A stretch of DNA of 6,457 nt. Source: DATMYQ01 sp035560935 (lineage in GTDB: Bacteria; Bacillota; Negativicutes; Sporomusales; Sporomusaceae). Below are positions 1-5,904 of this stretch, in pieces. A program made the translations under genes and the position numbers. The first letter of the stretch is position 1; every line of letters begins with the position of its first letter. Below the pieces are notes generated by a model. The model was not told the origin of the DNA, searched no databases, and was given only the letters and a program-made list of their open reading frames with translations. The stretch lies in assembly GCA_035560935.1 (NCBI GenBank), contig DATMYQ010000010.1:1-6457 (forward strand), in the 5' to 3' direction.

Positions 1-140
1 ACCATCCGTTTTGTTGGCCCAACAAGGTGTCCGGATGATCCGAAATGCTGTCCGGATAATTCCGTTACGCTGTCCGGATGTCGCCGTTACACTGTCCGGA
101 TACTACCGGAATGGGTGTCCGGATGTTGCCGAAATACGCA
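1..140. mobile_element. Terminal end of an IS21-family-like insertion sequence (partial)
   Basis: The first 140 bases carry five evenly spaced copies of TGTCCGGAT, the multiple-transposase-site layout known from the ends of IS21-family elements, which encode IstA and IstB. No istA or istB coding sequence is visible, so the body of the element would lie left of the window. The last repeat runs into GAAATACGCA, ending near position 140. Read inward from the other strand this tip starts TGCGTATTTCGG, and the terminal CA is consistent with a transposon end. A 15-base perfect palindrome (11-25, TTGTTGG-C-CCAACAA) sits just inside the repeats and may be the terminator of the transposase operon. No target-site duplication can be tested because the other end is absent. 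The exact boundary is uncertain by a few bases. Confidence 0.6.
28..140. repeat. Five tandem, phased transposase-binding-like repeats
   Basis: TGTCCGGAT begins at 28, 49, 71, 93 and 116, so the spacings are 21, 22, 22 and 23 bases, about two helical turns. Each core is followed at a fixed distance by a second conserved block (CCGAAAT, CCGTTAC, CCGTTAC, CCGGAAT, CCGAAAT), giving a unit close to TGTCCGGATNNTNCCGNNATNC. The 9-base core is invariant in all five copies while the linkers vary, which points to selected protein-binding sites on one face of the helix rather than slippage repeats. Confidence 0.8.
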
Positions 141-245
141 TGTATCTTAATTAATCTCTTTCATACCCGCTATTTCATAGTATTGTACAGGATTTTTTTA
201 ACACTGGCAGAATTATTCACAGCCTTTTAAAACCACATATAGCAA

Positions 246-268
246 GAAGCCACGAAAATCGTGGCTTC
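246..268 (-). terminator. Hairpin terminator, minus strand
   Basis: A perfect 10-bp stem (GAAGCCACGA / TCGTGGCTTC) encloses an AAA loop. On the minus strand the hairpin is followed by TTCTTGCTATAT, a weak U-rich tail. It lies about 95 bases past the stop of the DUF3089 hydrolase gene and could end that transcript. Its position just beyond a tmRNA-like 3' end (277-300) suggests that it was originally the terminator of an RNA gene. Confidence 0.6.
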
Positions 269-276
269 ATAAGTAA

Positions 277-300
277 TCCGGATTTGATTGGTGGAGGCGA
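277..300 (-). repeat. 24-bp direct repeat, copy 1; tmRNA/tRNA 3'-end-like, candidate att site
   Basis: This 24-base sequence recurs identically at 5979-6002 in the same orientation. On the minus strand it contains CGCCTCCACCA, an acceptor-stem 3' strand plus discriminator A and CCA tail of the form typical of bacterial tmRNA, followed by ATCAAATCCGGA and then a hairpin terminator at 246-268. No T-arm (GTTCRAAT) lies upstream of it on the minus strand, so this is not a complete RNA gene. It fits a displaced 3' fragment left when an element integrates at ssrA. The bases from 141 to 245 between the IS end and the hairpin show no gene or other recognisable feature. Confidence 0.5.
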
Positions 301-363
301 TCCGCGACCTTGCAAATCCAACTTTAACAACCGTACTATCAATCGATGTATCAACCCTCGCAG

Positions 364-1368
364 CTATTGGATAGCCGCCTGCAGGGCCAGGTATTTTTCC
401 GTCCGTTTCGCGGCATTTTCCCTGAGATCATAGTAATAAAACGGATAATCCAGGCTATGGTAAACCCCTTGGGGGAATACAGCATTTCCCGGAGAAAATG
501 TTTTGACGTCAGCGGTACTGCATATGATAACCCCTCTGGCTTTGTCGACACGGGCATCGGCATAATTTTTTACCAGCACCCAGTTTCCGGCCTTATCTAA
601 CAGCCTTGAACCGAGACTTTGCTCCGCTGTTGCCAAGGTCTCTTCTGTGGTCCAGGTTATAGGGTTTATCGCAATGCCGCCAGGCGACGTGACCGGATTT
701 TTCCCCTTAATCACAGGCGCTTCAGTATTATAGGAGATGATGACTCCGGTGTCGTCAGGGCCTTGCGCAAATTTCAGGTGCGGATTGTTCGCCAGGTAGT
801 CCTCGGTGACCGAATAACCGATCACATAGGCCGAGATCATTCTTTGATACACAGCGGGATGTTCTTTCATATACTCCGCCAAAATAATCAGCATCAGGTC
901 CGAGCCTTGGGAATGAGAAGCTAAGATAAATGGACGACCCTGATTATAGTGTTCGATATAATAGTCAAACGCGGCAAACACATCTGATTTCGGCAGGCTG
1001 CCAAGGAGGGCAGCTTGCTCTTTGACAGTCAAAGCTAAGGTATATGCGGCATCTGCCTGCCGGTAATAAGGTGCGTAAATATTACCGACGGTTTCAAATG
1101 CGGTGGCTTGTCTGCCGAGTGCTGCCTTTGCACCTTGCACCATTGACTTGTTGTCAATCTCGCAGATGTTCGGCTCATTTTTATCGACCTTTTCCCAGGC
1201 GGTCGGATAAAGAAAAAATACATCCACTTCTTTTTCAACAACAGCAGGTAAAGCCAGCCAACGTTCAGGCTTTGAGTAATCGGTAGCCCCTTTTTCATTT
1301 GCCTGTGCCGCAAGGGTGAAACTAAAAACGAGAACAATAACTACCAGGATAATTTTCTTAATACGCAT
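364..1368 (-). CDS. Exported DUF3089-family alpha/beta hydrolase
   Basis: The product is a predicted secreted or periplasmic serine hydrolase of the DUF3089 type; the substrate is unknown, with a lipid or other ester plausible. An N-terminal Sec signal peptide is clear: KK, a hydrophobic core, then an AQA|NE cleavage site near residue 25. Counting from the upstream ATG, the family hallmarks are VFFLYPT (53-58), the NIYAPYYRQA block (98-107), FDYYIEHYNQGRPFILASHSQGS (136-158) with nucleophile Ser155 in SHSQG, and a C-terminal YHSLDYPFYYYDLREN segment whose His306 is the likely catalytic His. I could not assign the acid residue. Two ATGs lie two codons apart. The one at 1366-1368 has AGGAG at a 7-base spacing, while the one at 1372-1374 almost touches the ribosome site, so the downstream start (334 aa) is preferred. 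The gene lies 22 bases after a small secreted-peptide ORF (1391-1510), so the two probably share a transcript. It is likely ended by the 246-268 hairpin. Confidence 0.88.
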   Translation of the reverse strand: MRIKKIILVVIVLVFSFTLAAQANEKGATDYSKPERWLALPAVVEKEVDVFFLYPTAWEKVDKNEPNICEIDNKSMVQGAKAALGRQATAFETVGNIYAPYYRQADAAYTLALTVKEQAALLGSLPKSDVFAAFDYYIEHYNQGRPFILASHSQGSDLMLIILAEYMKEHPAVYQRMISAYVIGYSVTEDYLANNPHLKFAQGPDDTGVIISYNTEAPVIKGKNPVTSPGGIAINPITWTTEETLATAEQSLGSRLLDKAGNWVLVKNYADARVDKARGVIICSTADVKTFSPGNAVFPQGVYHSLDYPFYYYDLRENAAKRTEKYLALQAAIQ

Positions 1369-1390
1369 GTACATTCTCCTCTACTATTTA

Positions 1391-1510
1391 TTAATTCCTG
1401 CGTTTTCCTGCCGGCGGCACGTCGTCCTCCGCTATCGCCTCTTAAAAAGCACTCAATACCAGAACCAGCGACAAGAAAAACTTTAAAATTGCTGTTCGGG
1501 AAAAATTCAT
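1391..1510 (-). pseudogene. Small secreted-peptide ORF with an in-frame TAA in the signal peptide
   Basis: A textbook ribosome site (GGAGGA, 1518-1523) sits 7 bases before an ATG at 1510. The ORF encodes MNFSRTAILKFF followed by LSLVLVLSAF, a signal-peptide-like stretch with Arg5 and Lys10 ahead of a hydrophobic core, and then meets TAA at 1442-1444 after 22 residues. The same frame continues past the stop with EAIA|EDDVPPAGKRRN and ends in a double stop (TAATAA) 22 bases before the hydrolase start. With the TAA read as a sense codon this is a coherent 39-residue precursor: n-region, h-region, an AIA cleavage motif and a 12-residue mature tail with an acidic start, PP and a basic KRR end. The options are a 22-residue hydrophobic peptide, a gene recently broken by one substitution, a sequencing error, or stop-codon readthrough. 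I do not recognise the family. The position between an AgrC-like kinase and the hydrolase makes a signal-peptide role conceivable, which is inference only. Confidence 0.55.
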
Positions 1511-1576
1511 TCGATATTCCTCCATAATTCGTTATTGCCTGTTGGCCTCAGTAAATTAGCTCACTCTACAGAGGCT

Positions 1577-1672
1577 CTATACACCGCCCTTCATGGAAAA
1601 AAACCGATGATCGCAGAATTGAATATCGTCGTCTTCGTCCGCCTCCAGCGGGATGTTTGAGCTGATGCCCAT
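1577..1672 (-). CDS. Possible 31-residue acidic peptide (doubtful)
   Basis: An ATG at 1672 opens a 31-codon ORF containing MGISSNIPLEADEDDDIQF and ending MKGGV. It lies between the candidate outward promoter at 1682-1711 and the secreted-peptide ORF. No good ribosome site precedes it (only GTAAAG), and the ATG falls very near the predicted transcription start, so it would need leaderless translation. The same frame is open further upstream through the kinase terminator, which is unlikely to be coding. No family is recognised. It may simply be leader RNA; the leader also carries a T7 run near 1602-1608. Confidence 0.15.
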   Translation of the reverse strand: MGISSNIPLEADEDDDIQFCDHRFFSMKGGV

Positions 1673-1681
1673 CTTTACATC

Positions 1682-1711
1682 AGCATACTTATTACGACAT
1701 ATTTTTATCAA
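1682..1711 (-). promoter_or_regulatory. Candidate outward promoter for the peptide-hydrolase operon
   Basis: On the minus strand, TTGATA (1706-1711) and TATGCT (1682-1687) are separated by 18 bases, a plausible sigma-A type pair. The same -35 hexamer, spacer length and a TATCAT -10 occur in the inverted copy of this element at 4017-4046, and the agreement between two copies is the main support. Transcription would start near 1675, giving a leader of about 165 bases before the peptide start at 1510. Confidence 0.4.
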
Positions 1712-1783
1712 TAACCCTCGTAGAACTCGCAGGTTTTTGAGGATAATTGACGAAAAAGAAGAACTATGCATCATCATACATGG
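1695..1783 (-). repeat. Imperfect inverted repeat, left copy, flanking the two-component pair
   Basis: Read on the minus strand, this stretch aligns with plus-strand 3943-4033, with a 2-base gap in the hairpin. By hand I count about 66 of 89 positions identical. The conserved blocks in order are CCATG...CAT(A/G)G forming hairpin arms, a T-rich tail, CGTCAA, an invariant 15-mer CCTCAAAAACCTGCG, 16 unconserved bases of constant length, TTGATAAAAA, and TGTCG. The unit combines the kinase terminator with a candidate outward promoter. The opposite strand carries TGACGAA (1748-1754), which matches the Spo0A box TGNCGAA; that is weak evidence on its own. Confidence 0.7.
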
Positions 1784-1793
1784 TTCTTCTTTT
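1754..1793 (-). terminator. Terminator of the sensor kinase gene
   Basis: An 11-bp perfect stem (AAAAGAAGAAC / GTTCTTCTTTT) with an 18-base loop starts 12 bases past the kinase stop. On the minus strand the arm ends in a T5 run. Because the arms are A-rich then T-rich it could work in both directions. Confidence 0.75.
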
Positions 1794-1805
1794 GTATGAG
1801 CTGCG

Positions 1806-3095
1806 TTACCCGGAAGCCGCAAGATTTTTCGGCAACTTCAGAGACACCGACACTTTGAAAACCCGTTGGTCGAAAGAACTGTCAAAGTGGCCGGCATACT
1901 TGGCCGCTAATGCTTTCACGCTGGAAAGGCCCATTCCATGGTCCGCGCCTTTTTTTGTAGAGACCAACCGATCCCCATCCTGGCGCAAAGCAAGGCCATT
2001 GAAAGAATTGGTTATTGTAATCAATAAATGCCCTTTGGTTATTTCGCTTTTTATGTCGATACAGCCCGACTCCTCGCCGCCTATTTTACTACAGGCTTCG
2101 ATGGCGTTTTCCAGACAATTGCCAAGAATAACGCATAGATCCATTTCATCGATACCCAGATCGTCAGGCAGGTTCAGCTCTGTGGCGGTGGCAATATTCA
2201 GCCGCTTAGCCAGTTTTAGATAATGAGCAATGAGCGCATCGGCGGATTTGTTGCTGCACACGCTGGGAAGGAAACTGTCGTCGTAGATGCGACTTAATTG
2301 GTTTATATATTCCTGGGCAGCCGAAGCATTGTTTTTCCCCAGGAACTCTGTGAGCGTCGCCAGATGATGGCGCAAATCATGGCGAATGGCCTTGGTATCG
2401 GCAATACTTTTGTATAGATTTTGATAGTGATCGCGCTGCAGTGCCAAATGTTTTTCCAACGCTTGGTGCCGCTTGGTTTGGTCGATGGATCTGGCTATCA
2501 GGTAATAGGCATAGACAAGCAATAGGGTGCTTAATATCAAGGGTACAAAATTAGCTACCAATGAGTTTGCGCGCGCACCATAAAACGACATTAGTATGAA
2601 CGCCAAAACGGGGAAAAAGGTGAAACTGGTATTTTGCTGGCTTATGATATCGATAATATCTCTGACAAGCGGCTTGACATATCTTCTTATTAACGGTAAC
2701 GATGCCATTTCAAGCATTGCGCCCGTCAACATGAAAATGAACACTATTTGGTTAAACACCAATTGTTCAAAGAACAAGAAGATAAGGATAAGAAACTGCG
2801 ACATGGAAAAAATCAAAAAGAAAACAAAAAGCTTAGCCTGGAGTGTTTCTTTAAAAATCAGCGCAATCGGGATGATATACAATAAGCCCACAATATAGCT
2901 GAGTAAAAAATGATCGAGAATTACCGTTTGCAGCAAACTGCGTAGCAAGTGTTCGGCGACCCAGGCAACAGCAAAGGCCAGAACGTGGCCCCCCCATCGG
3001 CCCCTTGGTGTTAAGAAAATATAAGTAAGCAAAATATTCGTTACCAGGAAGATAAAGGTGAATACAGGCGGCAAAATTGTCGTAAATTCTTGCAT
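1806..3095 (-). CDS. Membrane sensor histidine kinase, AgrC-like (GHKL, HATPase_c_5 type)
   Basis: The product is a cytoplasmic-membrane sensor kinase of 429 residues that should autophosphorylate and pass phosphate to the divergently encoded LytTR regulator. The N-terminal half has six or seven hydrophobic segments (about 8-29, 36-54, 62-82, 87-110, 113-135, 156-173 and 180-202) and no recognisable extracellular domain, as in peptide-sensing AgrC-type kinases. A helical linker (about 205-235) leads to the H-box IRHDLRHHL with phosphoacceptor His239. The N-box GNCLENAIEA carries Asn330, and the G-box is DHGMGLSSV (385-393). All the residues needed for activity appear present. The start ATG has GGAG at a 7-base spacing (3103-3106). 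The gene has its own terminator (1754-1793). No agrB-like protease or AgrD-like cyclic-peptide gene is in the window, so the ligand is unknown. Confidence 0.92.
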   Translation of the reverse strand: MQEFTTILPPVFTFIFLVTNILLTYIFLTPRGRWGGHVLAFAVAWVAEHLLRSLLQTVILDHFLLSYIVGLLYIIPIALIFKETLQAKLFVFFLIFSMSQFLILIFLFFEQLVFNQIVFIFMLTGAMLEMASLPLIRRYVKPLVRDIIDIISQQNTSFTFFPVLAFILMSFYGARANSLVANFVPLILSTLLLVYAYYLIARSIDQTKRHQALEKHLALQRDHYQNLYKSIADTKAIRHDLRHHLATLTEFLGKNNASAAQEYINQLSRIYDDSFLPSVCSNKSADALIAHYLKLAKRLNIATATELNLPDDLGIDEMDLCVILGNCLENAIEACSKIGGEESGCIDIKSEITKGHLLITITNSFNGLALRQDGDRLVSTKKGADHGMGLSSVKALAAKYAGHFDSSFDQRVFKVSVSLKLPKNLAASG

Positions 3096-3201
3096 AAAAC
3101 CTCTCCAAACTATGAAGTATCACTTGTTATTCGCTTAATATCGTTCGCTGTTTTTGCTCTGCCGCTTGTCACGGCTAGTTTGAATTATTATTAAGGGTAC
3201 G
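3096..3201. promoter_or_regulatory. Divergent kinase/regulator intergenic region
   Basis: This 106-base gap must hold promoters for both regulators, which read away from each other. On the plus strand TTGTCA (3166-3171) with TATTAA 17 bases later is the closest pair, but it would start transcription at the regulator's start codon, so it is not convincing. A TTAATAT stretch (3135-3141) could be a -10 on either strand. The 15-mer shared by the two outward elements is absent here, so no autoregulatory site of that type is seen. Confidence 0.35.
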
Positions 3202-3933
3202 GTGAAGACTATGCTGATAATCTCGGTTTGTGAAGACAACAATACCGACAGAAAGGCAATATGTACTATAATAGAGACTTTTTTACGAAGTCAGCGAATC
3301 GACGGGACAGTTTTCGCCTACGACAGCGCGGAAAAATTTATCTCGGCCATCGAGGGCAAAAAACTGCGGTTTGACATCGTATTTATGGACATCATCATGG
3401 GCGATATGGACGGCATGACGTGCGCGCGCCTAATCCGCCAGTGGGACAAGCTGGTCAAAATCGTGTTTTTAACCAGTTCCACGGAGTATGTCTACGAAGG
3501 GTACGAGGTAAATGCCTCCGGCTATCTGGTAAAACCGCTGGGCGCAGCGAAAATGACCGCCTGTTTGCAAAAAACGATTGATGAAGTGCAGGGCCTGTCC
3601 AAAGAAACCATCGCTGTCACCAGCGGCGGCGTAAAGCGGCGAATCCCGATTGATGACATCCTTTATCTGGAGAGCCGCAGAAACCAGGTGGAGGTTGTTT
3701 TAGCAGCGCCAAATGAAAGATTGGTTGTTTATACCAGACTGGATGAATTCACGCAGCGTCATCCGTCAAAAATCTGGCTCCGACCACACAAAAGTTTTGT
3801 CGTAAATTTCCTGTATGTCGAGGAATACGCCAGCGATAGTTTCGTTCTTCGTGACGGCACGGTCATCCCCATCAGCCGGACCTATAAAAATGCGACCCGT
3901 GCGTCTTTTTACAATCTTTTACATAATAAGTAG
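3202..3933 (+). CDS. LytTR-family response regulator (AgrA/VirR-like)
   Basis: The product is a cytoplasmic transcription regulator of 243 residues, presumably the partner of the divergent kinase. The receiver domain spans about 5-127, with the acidic pair Glu11-Asp12, phosphoacceptor Asp63 in FMDIIM, Thr91 in FLTSS and Lys111 in VKPL. A LytTR DNA-binding domain covers about 137-238, with ILYLESRRNQVEV, then LRPHKSFVVN (Arg194, His196, Lys197, Asn202), then IPISRTYK. LytTR proteins bind pairs of direct repeats. A GTG at 3202 follows AAGGG (3193-3197) at only 4 bases, and an ATG at 3211 would give MLIISVCEDN, a very typical receiver beginning, but it lies 13 bases from AAGGG. I keep the GTG, and the start is uncertain by three codons. 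A strong terminator follows at 3943. Confidence 0.93.
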   Translation: MKTMLIISVCEDNNTDRKAICTIIETFLRSQRIDGTVFAYDSAEKFISAIEGKKLRFDIVFMDIIMGDMDGMTCARLIRQWDKLVKIVFLTSSTEYVYEGYEVNASGYLVKPLGAAKMTACLQKTIDEVQGLSKETIAVTSGGVKRRIPIDDILYLESRRNQVEVVLAAPNERLVVYTRLDEFTQRHPSKIWLRPHKSFVVNFLYVEEYASDSFVLRDGTVIPISRTYKNATRASFYNLLHNK

Positions 3934-3942
3934 CCCTGCTTA

Positions 3943-3969
3943 CCATGTGTCAATAGACGCATGGTTTTT
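3943..3969 (+). terminator. Rho-independent terminator of the response regulator
   Basis: A 9-bp stem with one G-U pair (CCATGTGTC / GACGCATGG) and loop AATA is followed directly by TTTTT, nine bases after the TAG stop. It is also the hairpin part of the inverted repeat copy at 3943-4033. Confidence 0.88.
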
Positions 3970-4033
3970 CATTTTCGTCAAATCTCCTCAAAAACCTGCG
4001 GTTAGTCCTTGCTCAGTTGATAAAAAGCTGTCG
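3943..4033 (+). repeat. Imperfect inverted repeat, right copy, flanking the two-component pair
   Basis: This is the plus-strand counterpart of 1695-1783. It shares the CCATG/CATGG hairpin arms, the CGTCAA block, the exact 15-mer CCTCAAAAACCTGCG (3982-3996), a 16-base unconserved spacer of identical length, TTGATAAAAA and TGTCG. The minus strand at 3974-3980 reads TGACGAA, the same Spo0A-box-like heptamer as in the left copy. TCAA occurs twice 10 bases apart in both copies (GTCAA...CCTCAA), a helical-phase spacing that a DNA-binding protein could use. The two copies point outward from the kinase-regulator pair. Confidence 0.7.
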
Positions 4034-4046
4034 CTTCTAGTATCAT
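4017..4046 (+). promoter_or_regulatory. Candidate promoter of the phosphoesterase gene
   Basis: TTGATA (4017-4022) and TATCAT (4041-4046) are 18 bases apart, each one mismatch from the sigma-A consensus. The -35 and spacer length are preserved in the inverted copy at 1682-1711. Transcription would start near 4053, giving a leader of about 93 bases. The invariant 15-mer at 3982-3996 ends 20 bases upstream of the -35, a reasonable activator position. Confidence 0.45.
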
Positions 4047-4145
4047 GAAGAAAATTTACTGTCTATTAATTAGAATAGGGCCAAAAGCTTGTAACATCAA
4101 TCTGTCTCAAATACAGAAACATTAGATTTTTGAGGAGGACATTTA

Positions 4146-5888
4146 ATGAAAACCTCTAAGTTCTCACGGCGTAAATTGTTACAGAAGACCGGACTTGCGC
4201 TGGCGGCACTCAGCGCCCTTCCCGTCCGGCCGGCTTGGGCTGAACAGTTGCTTGCACATAAGTCTTTGTTAGACAATCAATCAGCCAGAGCAAGCTATCC
4301 AATAGTTTCCAAGGTTCTCACCACCCTGGAGCATACCGTTATTCCGGTTTCGGTACCGGCGACCTCGCCCAAACTTCTTCCCAACGCGGTTTCCCAATAT
4401 TCGCAGTATGGCTACGGCGCTTGGCAGACAGGCAGCGGCCTTTCTTTCCAAAAAAGACTTGATCTCATGCCGCCAGGCTATACCGGTGCATCTGCCAAAA
4501 ACGCAGCCACCCTTCTGCGGTTTTTTACCATGACCGATATTCACATTACCGATATGCAGTCGCCGGCCCAGACCATTTACTTTGGCCTTAAAGGCCAGCC
4601 TGGCATGTCGTCGGCGTATTCACCGGTCATTCTTTATACAACGCATGTTCTGGATGCCGCCGTTCAGACGGTCAACGCGTTGCATAAGGAAGCGGCCATC
4701 GATTTCGGTCTCTTCTTGGGTGATGCCATTAATAACTCTCAGTTCAATGAGCTGCGTTGGTATATCGATATTTTGGACGGCCAAACCATCAACCCCAATT
4801 CCGACCCTGAATCTGTCGCTACTACCGATTATCTGCGCCAGTACAAGGCAGCCGGGCTTGATAAGTCGATTCCCTGGTACCAGGTGCGAGGCAATCACGA
4901 TCATTTCTGGTCGGGGGTTTTCGCACCTAATGATTATCTGAAACAGACCCTGATCGGCGAAACCCTCCTAAATATCGATGAACAGATAACTTCGGATAAA
5001 ATTCTCGATACCCGCGGGTACTATATGGGCGTTGTCGACGGTTCGACCCCCTATGGAGAGGTCATCAAGGCAGGGCCGCTGGCTGATTTCGCCACTCCCC
5101 CCAAAGTAAACGCCAACCCTGACCGACGCCATATTGACAAGAATGACTGGATAGCTGAATTTTTCAACACTGCCTCAAATCCTGTAGGCCATGGATTTTC
5201 GCGGGACAACGCCCTAACAGGCTTGGCCAACTATACTTTTGAGCCGAAAGCAGACCTTCCCATCAAGGTAATCGTCCTTGACGACACCGAAAACGACGAT
5301 ACCGACTTCGGGACTCGCGCCAACGGCGCCAGCGGTGCCCTTGATGAGGAGCGTTACGCTTGGCTGGTAAAAGAACTCGATAAAGGCCAGGCCGATGGCA
5401 AGCTAATGATCGTTGCCGCCCATGTTCCCATCGGGATAGGGCCGATGTGGGACACTGCCTCATCCCCCTCCGAAACTGACTTGATTGGCAAGCTCCACAC
5501 CTATCCGAATCTCATCCTGTGGGTGGCGGGCCATCGCCACTACAATACGGTGACAGCCCTGCCTTCGCCAGATGTCGACCGTCCTGAACTCGGTTTCTGG
5601 GAAGTGGAAACAGCCTCGCTGAGAGATTTCCCCCAGCAGTTTCGTATTTTTGATATTGTCCGCAACAGTGATGATACGCTTTCGATTTTGGCCGCTAATG
5701 TCGATCCCGCTGTGACGCCCGGCTCGCCTGCCGCAATATCGCGCTCATACGCTGTCGCGACTGCTGAAATATTCAATGGCATGCCGCCTTATACTCCCAG
5801 CGGCGCATACAACGCCGAACTTATTATCAAATTGAGCGCCAAAATGCAGGCCAAAATAAGGAATCACGGAACACCGATTCGCGGATAA
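4146..5888 (+). CDS. Tat-exported metallophosphoesterase
   Basis: The product is a calcineurin-like phosphoesterase of 580 residues exported folded by the Tat system; the substrate is unknown, with phosphate mono- or diesters plausible. The signal peptide has SRRKLLQ with Arg8-Arg9, a moderately hydrophobic LALAALSALPV core and an AWA|EQ cleavage site near residue 32. The metal-binding motifs are in the usual order: D131-I-H133, GD193 with Asn196-Asn197 nearby, GNHD at 249-252, His426 in AAHVP, and GHRH at 462-465. The long spacing between motifs and the segment at about 260-370 are inserts beyond a minimal domain. It resembles the Tat-type metallophosphoesterases that TIGRFAM groups as the RPA4764 family, but that is from memory. 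GAGGAGG (4132-4138) lies 7 bases before the ATG. The gene stands alone, with a candidate promoter at 4017-4046 and a hairpin after the stop. Tat export is usual for proteins that load a metal in the cytoplasm. Confidence 0.92.
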   Translation: MKTSKFSRRKLLQKTGLALAALSALPVRPAWAEQLLAHKSLLDNQSARASYPIVSKVLTTLEHTVIPVSVPATSPKLLPNAVSQYSQYGYGAWQTGSGLSFQKRLDLMPPGYTGASAKNAATLLRFFTMTDIHITDMQSPAQTIYFGLKGQPGMSSAYSPVILYTTHVLDAAVQTVNALHKEAAIDFGLFLGDAINNSQFNELRWYIDILDGQTINPNSDPESVATTDYLRQYKAAGLDKSIPWYQVRGNHDHFWSGVFAPNDYLKQTLIGETLLNIDEQITSDKILDTRGYYMGVVDGSTPYGEVIKAGPLADFATPPKVNANPDRRHIDKNDWIAEFFNTASNPVGHGFSRDNALTGLANYTFEPKADLPIKVIVLDDTENDDTDFGTRANGASGALDEERYAWLVKELDKGQADGKLMIVAAHVPIGIGPMWDTASSPSETDLIGKLHTYPNLILWVAGHRHYNTVTALPSPDVDRPELGFWEVETASLRDFPQQFRIFDIVRNSDDTLSILAANVDPAVTPGSPAAISRSYAVATAEIFNGMPPYTPSGAYNAELIIKLSAKMQAKIRNHGTPIRG

Positions 5889-5904
5889 TTGTATAAACAT
5901 CACA

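Noticed and set aside
28..140. CRISPR-like array of short regular repeats
   Set aside because: Repeat cores are only 9 bases with about 13-base linkers that are themselves partly conserved. This is too short for repeat-spacer units, and no cas genes are present.
277..300. Complete tRNA or tmRNA gene on the minus strand
   Set aside because: Only the acceptor 3' strand and CCA are present. There is no T-arm (GTTCRA) upstream in either copy, and no 5' acceptor partner in the window.
1375..1805. AgrD-type cyclic-peptide precursor next to the kinase
   Set aside because: No ORF has the amphipathic helix, central Cys and acidic tail of AgrD, and there is no AgrB. The only credible small ORF is a Sec-type peptide without Cys.
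1577..1822. 81-codon minus-strand ORF overlapping the kinase end
   Set aside because: It reads through the kinase 3' end and straight through the terminator hairpin, with no ribosome site or recognisable domain. Only its last 31 codons are kept, as a doubtful peptide.
3996..4022. Tandem LytTR-binding repeats (GGTTAG...CAGTTGAT)
   Set aside because: The two GTT-centred half-sites are 15 bases apart instead of about 21, and this part is not conserved in the left copy.
3815..4048. 77-codon plus-strand ORF overlapping the regulator 3' end
   Set aside because: It is a shadow of the response regulator in another frame that continues through its terminator. A short stretch (FVKSPQKPA) resembles the left repeat copy in one frame, but that follows from the DNA repeat, and the left copy has a stop just upstream and no start.
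4047..4145. Riboswitch in the phosphoesterase leader
   Set aside because: The leader of about 93 bases has no strong hairpin-terminator pair and no recognisable riboswitch core.
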